64,000 nt of DNA from Ectocarpus siliculosus (taxonomy: Eukaryota; Sar; Phaeophyceae; Ectocarpales; Ectocarpaceae), in assembly GCA_000310025.1 (NCBI GenBank), contig FN648554.1:1-64000 (forward strand). The letters run 5' to 3'. This document shows, piece by piece, positions 55,240 to 64,000 of this stretch. The notes under the pieces are model-generated. The model saw nothing but the letters and a program-made list of their open reading frames with translations, was not told the DNA's origin and ran no database searches. The first letter of the stretch is position 1; each line of letters begins with the position of its first letter. The position numbers were made by a program, and so were the translations under genes.

Positions 55240-58200
55240 TCAGTCTATGCAAACAACGTCCGCCCCCGGCAAGTCTGCCATGACCTCAACCTCCGAGTCA
55301 TCGTTGCCTTCGCCATCTCCCGAGCTGTCATCGTCGTCGATTTCCAACACCTCCAACAAGTCGGCCATCGTCTCCCCCTCCTCCGATGGGCCAGCCTCCT
55401 CCACGCCGGCAGCGGCCGCATCGCCGTCTGCACGAAGTGGTTTCCCTTGGGCGTCGGAGTTGAGCTCCTTGTTGGCCCACGCCTCGTCCTCAGATCCATC
55501 GAAGGCAAGGGTCATGCCAGCCTTCCTCCAGCTCGAACGGATGCTCTCAGGGTCCACTTCATCCCACGCTTTCTTCACCCACTGCGCGAGCAATCCCCTC
55601 GATGGGGGATCCGGGTAGCCGCGGTCGTTGCGCACGGCGTCGGTGGAGGCCATGTGGTCATCGTAGAGCCTGGAAATGTTGGACTTGAACAGCTTGTTGA
55701 TAAGTCCATCGCAAGGCTGGATCTTGGGCGTTAGGCCTCCGGGGACAAAAAACAGCGTCGTGTTGGACTTATCCATCGCTTCCTTGCACAGGGCTGTCTT
55801 GTGCACGGTGTAATCGTCCCACGATAGCAGCGTGTCCGGCTGACGGTAGTTGCCCAGGACCCCCTCGCGACCCGGGCGCCGGTTCCACACTTGGGGGAGC
55901 CAAACATCCCTGAAGACGCGCTGCGTGTGCCACGCCTTGTCGTCCACGGCGTACACAACGCTCTGAGGGTATACTACCCCCTTCTTGTCCTTGCCCACCT
56001 TGAACTCTCGTTCGATGCTGTTGGCAGCGGGGGGTTTGCCCGGCGCCGTAGGCTTACCCTTGAAGATGAGCAGCGGCGGGAGTTTGCCGCCCTTCATGTT
56101 TGCTGCAAGCACGGCAGTGATCCGCAACTTTTCCTTTCCACCGGTTCTGATGGCCACCTCTTTCTGACCGGTGTGCTGCGAACGACAAAAATAAGAAGCA
56201 AAAAACAATAGAGAAAGCAGAGGCGACGAAAAAGGTCGATTTTGTAGATGAGAATGACAGCTCTTCACGCACAAAGTAACGTATGGGTTTTGCAGTACAG
56301 CGATGATGGATGCGAATGGTAAGAAACTTCTAACCCGGCATAAGCACAACACCAACGTCGTCTAGCCTTACTGGCTGGACACTGAGTAGGTACGGCAAGA
56401 AATATTGCATCACAATGCCCACTGTTTGCACGGAATGCCAAGAAACGACCAGACAGGCACATGACTCGAAGCAACACTATTGAACTCACCGCCACGGTCG
56501 ACGTGCCAGCGGGCTCCATCCACACAGCAGTTTCATCCATGCTGTAGCTCTGCTCCTCCTTGAACAACAGAGGTGGCTTCGAAGGCGCACTGCTCGTTGC
56601 CCCCCCCATGCTCCGTCCTCCCCCACCGTCGATTCCTCCGTGACGAAGCGCCCTCCATTCCTTGACGGCTTTCATGGCAATCGCAGGCCACCCGGAAGGG
56701 AGTTTCTGGCCTTGCCTGGTAACCGCCCGGAATGACAACCGGTTCTTCCTAAGGAACCTCCTGCACCAGTGAGTCTGCTTGTTGCGGTACTTTCTACTGC
56801 CCTCCAGGTCGTTCGCTGCAGGCCTCGGGCCGAACCAAAGCGAGTTGAGCGATACCGCCTTGTTCTTGATCATCCTTGTAGAGACGCGGGCAGAGATGGC
56901 TTCCGAACGAACATCGTTGATCCAGTCGAGAAGTTCGAGCTCGGCCTCAGCGTTTGACCTAACCCTCACCCTGTTGAACGACTTCACGCTCCGGGCTTTT
57001 TTCTTCCGTTTGGCCCCGAGCTGGTCTGCCTGTTCCAGCTGCTTCTCGTACTTTGTTCTGTCTTTTATCCACGCCGAGAGTGTGATCTTCTAGGGAATCC
57101 CAAGCACTCGTTGCGCATACGACACACCGATGGTTCCATTAGGCCCCTGCGCCCCCGGGCTTTGCATGGTCGCGTACTTAATGGCGTTTACTTTGAATTC
57201 CAAATCGTACCGCTTGCGTTTCTGGCCACCACCAAACTTAATGGGGAAGTTTGGTGGCTCCAATTCCAGCGGCTCTCTTTTCCTCTTGCCCTTGCCCTTG
57301 CCCTCGGCCGGCGTGCCGTCGAGACGCCCACCGAAACCATCTGTCCACTCCTCTGACTCTCCAGGAAACATGGCGTCACCGACGGGCGCCGCTGCGGCTG
57401 CTGTCGTCGGTGCTTCAGGCAGGTGCACGTTCCTGAAAAGCGCATGAGTTCGAGGAAGCAACAAAACATGTAGCATACGTGTCGTTAAGTGCAGTATCTG
57501 TAACAATGCGCTCGCTCCAACGACCATCAGGCAAACGTACCAAAAATACGATGGCTAGCGGATAGCTCTGACAACGGCCACCAGGTTGAGAGTCATGGCG
57601 TCCACGCATGCAAGGTACAGAGGGTGAGCAGCTGACGGCACCTATTTCGTATCTCACACAAACAGGCACGAACTGCTGTCGAGGTTATGTGTACATATTT
57701 GCACGTGTTGGGTATGGGTTTCGCAGTCTTCCTACCGAAACATCACAAACACAAAAAACGGTATGCGGAAACGTGTCGTGTGTGTGACAAAAACAATCCA
57801 GTAAACATTTCGCCCACACCAGAATATATGAACTACATGTAAATGTAGTGTGTACATGCCAATGTGCAGTGAGGCGAGCGCGACGACACGACGTCAAAAT
57901 TATTTTTCGATCTGGTTATCGATCAGGCAATCAGGCGTGGCATGTTCTTTGGTTTGCTTGAGCCATGAGAATCCTCACAAACACCCATGTGCTGCAAACT
58001 GCAAGACGCTCTGCGCACACCTTATTTTGATGTAGACGTCGCCAGACTTCGCATGCCTGCCGCAAAACTCCGGCATATCCTTCCCTGGCTCTGCCCACAA
58101 GGGCTTGTTGGTGCACGATGGTTCTCCGCAGCGCGGTGCTGCTGCAGGATTCTCAGCAGTAGCCGCGCTCAGGGTGTTGGTGGTTGGCGGGAGAGCTGCC

Positions 58201-58536
58201 TTTTCGGGTGTGGGTGTGGGTGCTGCGGGATTCTCAGCAGTAGGTTCTGCTTCGCAGGTTTCGGCGGCACCCGCGGTGGCAGGCGCAGCCGGTGCTGTGG
58301 GAGTCTCAGTAGCAGTAGATTCTTTTGAGCGGGCCTCAGCAGTGCGTGCGGTGTCATGTGCGGCTGCTGAGTGAGGGAGTCGTCCGAGCAGCCCCACGTT
58401 CCCACGGGGCGGGTGGAAAGTAGGACGCTATGGAGCGTGGGGCCTCCGCTGGGGTCTTACCCACTGCAGTCTGAGCCGCGGGGCTTTCAGCAGGGTTCCT
58501 AACTGCACCACCCTCCACGACATTGTCCGCCTCCAT
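55240..58536 (-). CDS. Pogo-like transposase with N-terminal EsV-1-7 domain; one in-frame stop
   Basis: Catalyses cut-and-paste transposition by DDD chemistry. Four minus-strand exons: 58536-58461, 58366-58021, 57432-56490 and 56175-55240. The introns use GTAAGA, GTGTGC and GTGAGT donors with CAG acceptors, and frames are kept across all of them (766 codons). Residues 105-135 match EsV-1-7: C-X4-C-X16-C-X2-H ([17 protein letters not shown]). About 222-267 is a Psq-like HTH ([30 protein letters not shown]). About 298-385 is a CENP-B/Tc5-like HTH ([17 protein letters not shown]). The catalytic domain has MDETAVW (Asp 440), [12 protein letters not shown] (Asp 575/576) and [16 protein letters not shown] (Asp 611). 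Codon 255 (57092-57090) is TAG inside the Psq HTH with the frame open on both sides, so this copy is probably a fresh pseudogene. The EsV-1-7 region could belong to a separate gene, but the splice phase fits one protein. Confidence 0.82.
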
Positions 58537-58569
58537 GGCTCTTGCGAGCAGGTGGTGTGGTCGTGATCT

Positions 58570-58779
58570 CTGTCCTCACGTTGTCACACCGTGTGATAAG
58601 CAGGGGCTCCGTCGATTTAATGCGGCCCAACTTCAGGGGGTGTGGTATCTTATGTCACCGTGTGATAAAATGACGTTTTTTGGGGGGCTGAAAAAAAAAG
58701 CACACGGGTGTGGTATTGTGTACGTTTTCTGAGGGGGTGTGGTATCTAATGAAAGTGTGATACCTTATGCAACCTACGG
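58570..58779. repeat. Right TIR and subterminal GTGTGATA repeats of the pogo-like element
   Basis: At least seven copies of GTGTGATA/GTGTGGTAT, including CACCGTGTGATAA, AGGGGGTGTGGTATC and the terminal GTGTGATACCTTATGC. They mirror the left end. The transposase ATG (58536) lies just inside. Confidence 0.88.
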
Positions 58780-59600
58780 TAGTATGGAAAGAAAAAAAAA
58801 TGGCTCGATTTTTGAATTTCTACAACAGCAGTATGGACCAGACGCCGACTGTACGTAGAAGTCGTACGAGTGTCGACTTAGTTGTGCTGTCACGGCATCT
58901 TCCATGCACTTCTGCCAGTGCTGATTTGTTGATTGGAGTCTTGTAGGTCGAGATACAGCCTTGAGATTCTCGGGTTGTGGGGGCAAAAGTGAACCAGAGC
59001 AAAAACTTGCATGCATAGCTCGATTACTGCTGTATTTTTGCTACAGCAGTATGGACCAGACGCCCACTGTACACAGAAGTCGTACGAGTGTCGACTTAGT
59101 TGTGCTGTCACGGCATCTTCTATGCACTTCTGCCGGTGCTGATTTGTTGATTGGAGTCTTGTAGGTCGAGATACAGCCTTGAGATTCTCGGGTTGTGGAG
59201 GCAAAAGTGAACCAGAGCAAAAAATTGCATGCATAGCGCGATTACTGCTGTATTTTTGCTACAGCAGTATGGACTAGCCGCCGAACGACGTCCGCGTACT
59301 ACGGCAACGACCTAACTGGATGGGATACTTCCTGCCATGGCGAATCATAGTACAATGCGATGCAAACATCCGTTCGTGTGTCGCGCGCCTGCCCCATGTG
59401 TCGACGACAGGTACACGCAGAGCTCTCGCCATGTTGTCGTTTCCGTGCTACAACGACACCAGTACTACTGTACATAGATATCGTAGGAGAGTAGAGTTGT
59501 GCTGTCACGGCATCTTCCACGCACGCTCCTACCGGTGCTTGCGTCGATTGGAGTCTTGTAGGCCGAAAGACAAGAGTGTGTTGGGTTCCCGGGTTGGTTG
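58780..59600 (+). repeat. Repeat R, copy 3, right fragment with a duplicated first half
   Basis: Resumes at TAGTATGGAAAG. The first half (GATTTTTG to CAGAGCAAAAA) is present twice in tandem (about 58800-59030 and 59035-59260), which the other copies do not show. The second half follows and ends near GAAAGACAAGAGTGTGTTGGG. Confidence 0.88.
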
Positions 59601-59809
59601 TGGAAGGAAACCTGCCTGCAACAACAGAGGATGCGGTGTTTTCTTATTATTATCCCGCTCAACTTTTGTTTTTTTTTTGCGACATGGTCGCATTCTTCTT
59701 TTGACGCTGCCGAGAAGACCGCTGTATCTTTACGCAGTCCAACTTTCGCATTTACCATTTCACACCGAACGACGCAGGACGGGTCGACCTTCATCATGCC
59801 CACCTTGGA
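59601..59809. repeat. Shared tail of repeat R
   Basis: Matches 48003-48200 after copy 1: GGAAACCTGCCTGCAACAAC, a T-run, GACGCTGCCGA-type sequence and CGCAGGACGGGTCGACCTTC. The R family therefore includes this tail, which makes the full unit about 900 bp. Confidence 0.75.
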
Positions 59810-60420
59810 CTTTCGTATCGACCAGACGCCGACTGTACATAGTCGTACGAGTGTGGAATTATCTGTGTTGTGACGGCATCTTCCACGCACCCACTCCTCC
59901 TACCCGTCCGTGCTGGTGCGTCGATGAGAGTCTTGTACGTCGGGATACCGCAGTGCAATTCTCGGGTTCCTTATGGAAGCAAGTTTTCCTGAAACGACAG
60001 AAAAAAATTGTGTGCATGCATACATATATATATGTAGATAGCTCGATCACTGTTTTTGCTTCACAGCAGTGTGGAGCAGACGCCGAACGTCGTCCGCCTA
60101 TTACGGCGGGCAACGACCATGACTGGATGGGATACCTCCTGCGACGGCGAGCCATACTACTATTTTTACTATGCGATGCAAACATCCGTTCTCGTGTTGT
60201 GCGCCTGTCACATGTCCACCTACAGGTAGGTACACGCAGACCTCCCGCTTTCCTGCCGCGCAAAGGCTCTCCTCGGGGACCTTCCACATCGTACATACTA
60301 CTGTGGTATTACTGTCGAGTTACTTTCGTCACGGCAGCTTCCACGCACACTCTCCTACCGGTGCTTGTGTGTCGATTGGAGTCTTGTGAGTCGATATAAA
60401 GCAGTCGGATTCTCGGGTTG
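59810..60420 (+). repeat. Dispersed repeat R, copy 4
   Basis: A more diverged copy (GACCAGACGCCGACTGTACA; GTCTTGTACGTCGGGATACC; CACATGTCCACCTACAGGTA; GATTGGAGTCTTGTGAGTCG). It includes an (ATATAT) stretch at 60025-60036. Confidence 0.8.
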
Positions 60421-60949
60421 TGGGAGCAAAAGTCTGCCTCAACAACATGTTCCAGTTTATCCCACTTGACGAGTTTAAATTCTAAATGAGTGTTTTTTCG
60501 GACTAAACACCAAGTATCAATTTCAGATTGGCATTTTTCTTCGACACCGCCGGAGACCCGTGGATCTTGAGGAAGTCCATCTTCCCCTTTTTATGCTTAC
60601 GATTTTACCCCGGAGACGCAGGAAAGCTCCAACTTGATCATGCCCGCCTTCTCCATCTTTTAAGGGGACTTCCTCGAAATATTCCGTTTCTATATATACA
60701 TTCCATTGCGTCGGGTCCATACATTTCATCTTTGGTAGACCTGTACACGGACGGACGGGCGACAACATTGCGTTATAGTACGACATTTTCCCCCTTGCGT
60801 TTCCTTCTCCTATCCTTCTTTGCGTACCACATGTGTGTCATTGATCGTCGTCGGCCTCCTCGATACTTGCTTGTGGATTACCTGCTAGAAATGCTGGGAA
60901 TCCCTTCATTCCGAGAGAGTCATAGGTCGGCATCCGGCCTATTCTTTTT
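60421..60949. other. Unrecognised spacer
   Basis: About 530 bp between repeat R and the foldback-like element. A plus-strand frame of 150 codons (60528-60980) runs into the terminal repeat and has no family motifs. I see nothing else. Confidence 0.4.
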
Positions 60950-61924
60950 CGGCACGGCTAAACACCCACCGGTGGGGTAATTTCTTGACCACCCCACCGG
61001 TGGGGTGGTTAACGCTTAAACACCCCACCACCTGTACCTCGCTCGATAAGAGTGCGATCAGCACAGGACATCAACGAATGTGTTGCGGCGTTGTAGGGCT
61101 ATCATTGGACCCATCGTGACGCCGAAACGGCACAGCTTTGGTGGTGAAACGGTTGGTGTGGGGAACATGCGCCGCTACCCCACTGGCGGGGTAAATAACG
61201 TTATGGACCCCACCAGGTGGATGTCCCTCCACGAGGCTCCGATCGACAAGCAAGCACGTGCCGGGTTTTGTGGTCGATGCACGCACAGCGCACAGCAACG
61301 GGCAGCACGTGGGGCGGCGAACGGGTCAGGCAACCCCGCGGGATAACACCAAACACCTGACGTGGGTAGCGAACACTGCCTTCTATTTTCTTGCATGACA
61401 CAAGAGACCTACTGCTGTATGCATATGTAGCCCTACAAGACTCCAATCGAAACAGAAACACCGGTTGGAGTGTGTGGAACACGCACGCACAACACATTGC
61501 AGCTGGCAGCTGGTGAGACGTCAGCACATGAAGTATTCCCGCCACACAGCTTTACACACACCAATCGGGAACCATACACTGCCGCCCTCATTGGTGGGAT
61601 ACATAGCCTAGCCCACAACCTGTATATGTCGTCATACAAGACTCCAGTCGACACAGGACACGCTCTACTGTGTTGCTGCGCTGCAGGGCAATCGTATGAC
61701 CCATCGTTAAGCCCAACCGGTCCCGTTCAGGTGCTACCACGGCCGGTGGGGTAAGCTATAGATGTGCCCCACCGGTGGGGGACTTGTGGCTGAAGAGGGC
61801 ACTGGTAAATATTCCCCAACTGGCGCCTCCCCGGGCTAACGGTCACCACCCCAGACCAAAGCCCCCCGACTGTAACGGGCACCCCTCTCGGGTGTTCGGG
61901 GCACCCCCAGTGTATCTGCTCAGG

Positions 61925-62405
61925 GAGTACAGCGAACGTGATCAACAAATACGGTGTACGTATCCGACAAAGGGAAAAAAGTGAACCTGAAAATGGAATG
62001 CAGCGTATCTGATGTGAATCTGGTGAGGGAACTCCGTCTTGACGAGGGGACACAGTGAATCTGGTCAGTAAATACAGTGAATCTCATGAGCGAATACAGT
62101 ATACATGATGGGCAAATACAGGTTATGTATCCGAATCAGGGAAAACAGTAAACCTGACCAGGGAATACAGCGAATCTAATGAGGGAATACATTGAGCTGT
62201 ATGAGGGAATACAGTGAATCTGAGTACGGAATACAGTGAAAATAATCAGGGAATACAGCGAATTTGATGAGATGATAAAGTGAAAATATCGAGGGAATAC
62301 GGTGTACCTGATGAGAGAATACAGTTAATCTGACGAGAGAATACAGTGTTTAGCGTATCTGATCAACGAATACGTGTATGTAATCCGGGAAGTACAGTGT
62401 ATCCT
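61925..62405. repeat. Degenerate minisatellite of about 23 bp
   Basis: About fifteen to twenty copies of GGGAATACAGTGAATCTGAT with GA/CA variation, inside the foldback-like element. The period is not strict and no frame is conserved. Confidence 0.85.
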
Positions 62406-63039
62406 ACATCATTCCCTGGAGCACTGCATCGTCCACACAAGGCGCCAAGAGGTGCGCGTAAGCATAGGGGAGCGCCCACCATGTTGACGGTGAGTGCCGT
62501 TGGTCGAAGGGGGGTGCCCAAACCACCGGGGGGGGGCTCTTACGGGGGCCGTGAGTTCAGGGAAGTGCCGATTTATCGGGAGTGGTGCCCGTTAGTGTGT
62601 GGGGGGTGTCCGTTGTGGGGGGGTGCCCGTTAGCCCCGGGAGACGGGGTTGAAAGTATTTACCATTCAGGGGGTGCCCCTATCCTGCAACATGGCTTGTA
62701 GACTGGGTAGTGGGGAAGGCAAGTTTTCCGCTCGACTTGTGTGGGGCTGTGCGGAGGGATAGGTTGACTTGTTCCCCACCCCGTCTGCTGCTGCTGCGGT
62801 GTGTGTGCTGTGTGCTGTGCACTGCGTAGTGTACGCTGTATGTTTTTGATGAACAGAATGTCTCTGACCATGGCGCTTGTTGTTCGATTGGAGTCAGTCT
62901 TGTACGGCGAGATACAGATGGTGAGATGTTTAACTTATCCACCACACCCACCGGTGGGGCATACTATGTCTTGTGTCAATTGGAGGGTTGTGGGGGCAGA
63001 CCCAGCATTGGGTTCCTGGTGGTGTTGAACGAAGCCTTC
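62406..63039. other. Inner right part of the foldback-like element
   Basis: 62490-62690 is rich in GGGTGCCCGTTAG and GGGGGGTGCCC words, mirrored at 61850-61915 by GGGCACCCCTCTCGGGTG and GGGGCACCCCCAG, so part of the interior is also an inverted repeat. 62780-62900 has a TGTGCTGTGTGCTG tract and a CGATTGGAGTCAGTCTTGTA module like that in repeat R. Confidence 0.55.
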
Positions 63040-63505
63040 TGCAACCCACGTCAGGTGTTTGGCGCTATCCCGCGGGATTGCCTGACCTGTTCGCCGCCCC
63101 AGGTGCTGCCCGCTGCTGTGCGCTGTGCGTGCATCGACCACAAAATCCTGCAGGTACTTGTGTGTCGATCGGAGCCTTGTGCAGGGAAATCCACCTGGTG
63201 GGGCGCATAACGTTATCGACCCCACCAGTGGGGTGGCGGCGCATGTTCCCCACACCAACCGTTTCACCACCAAAGCTGTGCCGTTTCGGCCTCACGATGG
63301 GTCCAATGATATCACTGCAACGTCGCAACATACTCGTTGAAGTCCTGTGCTGATCGAAGGTGTTTAAGCGTTATCCGCCCCACCGGTGGGGTTGTTAGGA
63401 AATTACCCCACCGGTGGGATGTTTAGCCGTGCCGTTAGCCGTTGCCGCTGCGCTTGCCGTCGTCGCTGTGTTTGTGTCTTCATACCTTCTCAGTCGGCCT
63501 TCAAA

Positions 63506-64000
63506 CTTCTTGTTGATAAGTGTCCGTGGTAACTTGTCCGCGCATGAGTCATATGCTGTTTTGACCTTCGCTTTGACTTTCACGATGGGCATTTTACCTC
63601 CCCGTCTTGAATTGGTGAGTACCTGCGTTATACGGAAGTATCGTTCCACGACGCAAACGTCGACGCCTCCGTTTTATTTTTATTCCTTTCGCACTCCTTC
63701 CTTGCGGCGGTTTTCACACGGACTTCGAACATGGGATGCAATTTCCTCTCGTGGCACCTTCCTCGTCGGCCTTCTCCATCGTTGTGTACATCATGTATAC
63801 CTCCATTCTTCGGCTTTTCGATTACCGATAGACAACACTACGGACTGACATGTCCCTTACACCCCCGACGGGACCGCGCGCTCGTCGAGTGCCGAAATTC
63901 TTTACCACTTCCTTTCCTCTCCCAACACCGTCCCTTCTTCCCGGCCCTATAAATCCTCTCCCCTTCTTCTTTCCTTCCTGCCGGACACTCACCACCATCC
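63506..64000 (+). repeat. Long direct repeat S, copy 2 (runs off the window)
   Basis: Second copy of 53745-54240, starting near CTTGTTGATAAGTGTCCGTG. It carries a better TATA-like CCCTATAAATCC at 63944-63955 about 30 bases before a pyrimidine-rich stretch, as in a promoter-bearing terminal repeat. The right end is outside the window. Confidence 0.75.

Larger units (their letters stand above)
54421..58779 (-). mobile_element. Pogo-like DNA transposon with an EsV-1-7 domain transposase
   Basis: 4359 bp. Terminal inverted repeats begin CCGTAGGTTGCATAAG and extend about 25 bp with two mismatches. Both sides have TA (54419-54420 and 58780-58781), the pogo/mariner target duplication. It splits a copy of repeat R cleanly. 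Subterminal regions at both ends (54440-54860 and 58570-58760) contain many copies of GGGGTGTGATA and CCCGTGTGATA, which are likely transposase-binding sites. One gene on the minus strand nearly fills the interior. The close match of the TIRs and the clean flanks suggest a fairly young insertion. Confidence 0.9.
60950..63434. mobile_element. Foldback-like element with about 400-bp TIRs and ACCGGT palindromes
   Basis: Long imperfect inverted repeats: 60950-61365 and 63040-63434. Both start CGGCACGGCTAAACA and contain, in order, two CCCACCGGTGGGG palindromes, CGATCAGCACAGGAC, TCATTGGACCCATCGTGA, GCACAGCTTTGGTGGTGAAA, CGGTTGGTGTGGGGAACATG, CTCCGATCGACA and CAAACACCTGACGTGGGT. Further palindromes lie inside (61765 and 62945). 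No transposase is seen and no target duplication is certain. The interior has a 23-bp minisatellite and G/C-rich blocks. It is large for a MITE and fits a foldback or non-autonomous TIR element. Confidence 0.75.

Noticed and set aside
58105-58374. Plus-strand Val/Ala-rich ORFs
   Set aside because: Antisense to the Ala/Pro/Thr-rich exon of the transposase.
60528-60980. 150-codon plus-strand ORF
   Set aside because: It enters the terminal repeat of the foldback-like element and has no motif or composition typical of a gene.
1-64000. tRNA and rRNA genes
   Set aside because: A few GGTTCGAA-like words were seen (for example 23276), but none has a matching A box, acceptor stem or cloverleaf, and no rRNA core was recognised.

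Overview
This is repeat-dominated eukaryotic nuclear DNA with very little host coding sequence. A brown alga or a close stramenopile relative is the best guess. A transposon-borne protein carries an EsV-1-7 cysteine/histidine domain, a family best known from brown algae and their phaeoviruses. The retroelements are Copia and tyrosine-recombinase (DIRS-type) elements, and one recognisable host gene has short phase-0 introns. The organism call is an inference and could be wrong at the level of class.

Layout. 1-3817 and 13586-14290 are one 124-bp satellite array split by a DIRS-type retroelement (3818-13585) that looks whole. 14294-15213 is a pair of LTR-like direct repeats. 15590-19410 is a mosaic of diverged satellite and two other repeat modules, which recurs in inverted order at 42410-45640. 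19882-22966 is a Copia remnant. 25452-28604 is a TA-flanked TIR element without a transposase that carries two 42-bp minisatellite arrays. 30111-33592 (minus) is the only clear host gene: five exons join in frame to give a STELLO-like (DUF288) domain followed by a GT31 glycosyltransferase domain. 37945-42187 is a second tyrosine-recombinase element, broken and without a visible reverse transcriptase. 48840-51478 is a badly decayed minus-strand relative of the first DIRS-type element and sits beside an assembly gap.

47.3-60.4 kb holds four copies of one dispersed repeat. One copy is split by a 4.36-kb pogo-like DNA transposon (54421-58779) with TIRs, TA target duplications and a four-exon transposase gene. 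Spliced as the signals suggest, its transposase starts with an EsV-1-7 zinc-binding domain, followed by Psq-type and CENP-B-type helix-turn-helix regions and a DDD catalytic core. One in-frame stop interrupts it. 60950-63434 is a foldback-like element with TIRs of about 400 bp studded with ACCGGT-centred palindromes. 52169-53755 may be a zinc-finger gene of unknown function.

The two observations most worth following are the EsV-1-7/pogo transposase and the STELLO-GT31 fusion. No tRNA, rRNA or CRISPR array was found. Splice models were made by eye from GT/AG signals, frame continuity and family motifs.
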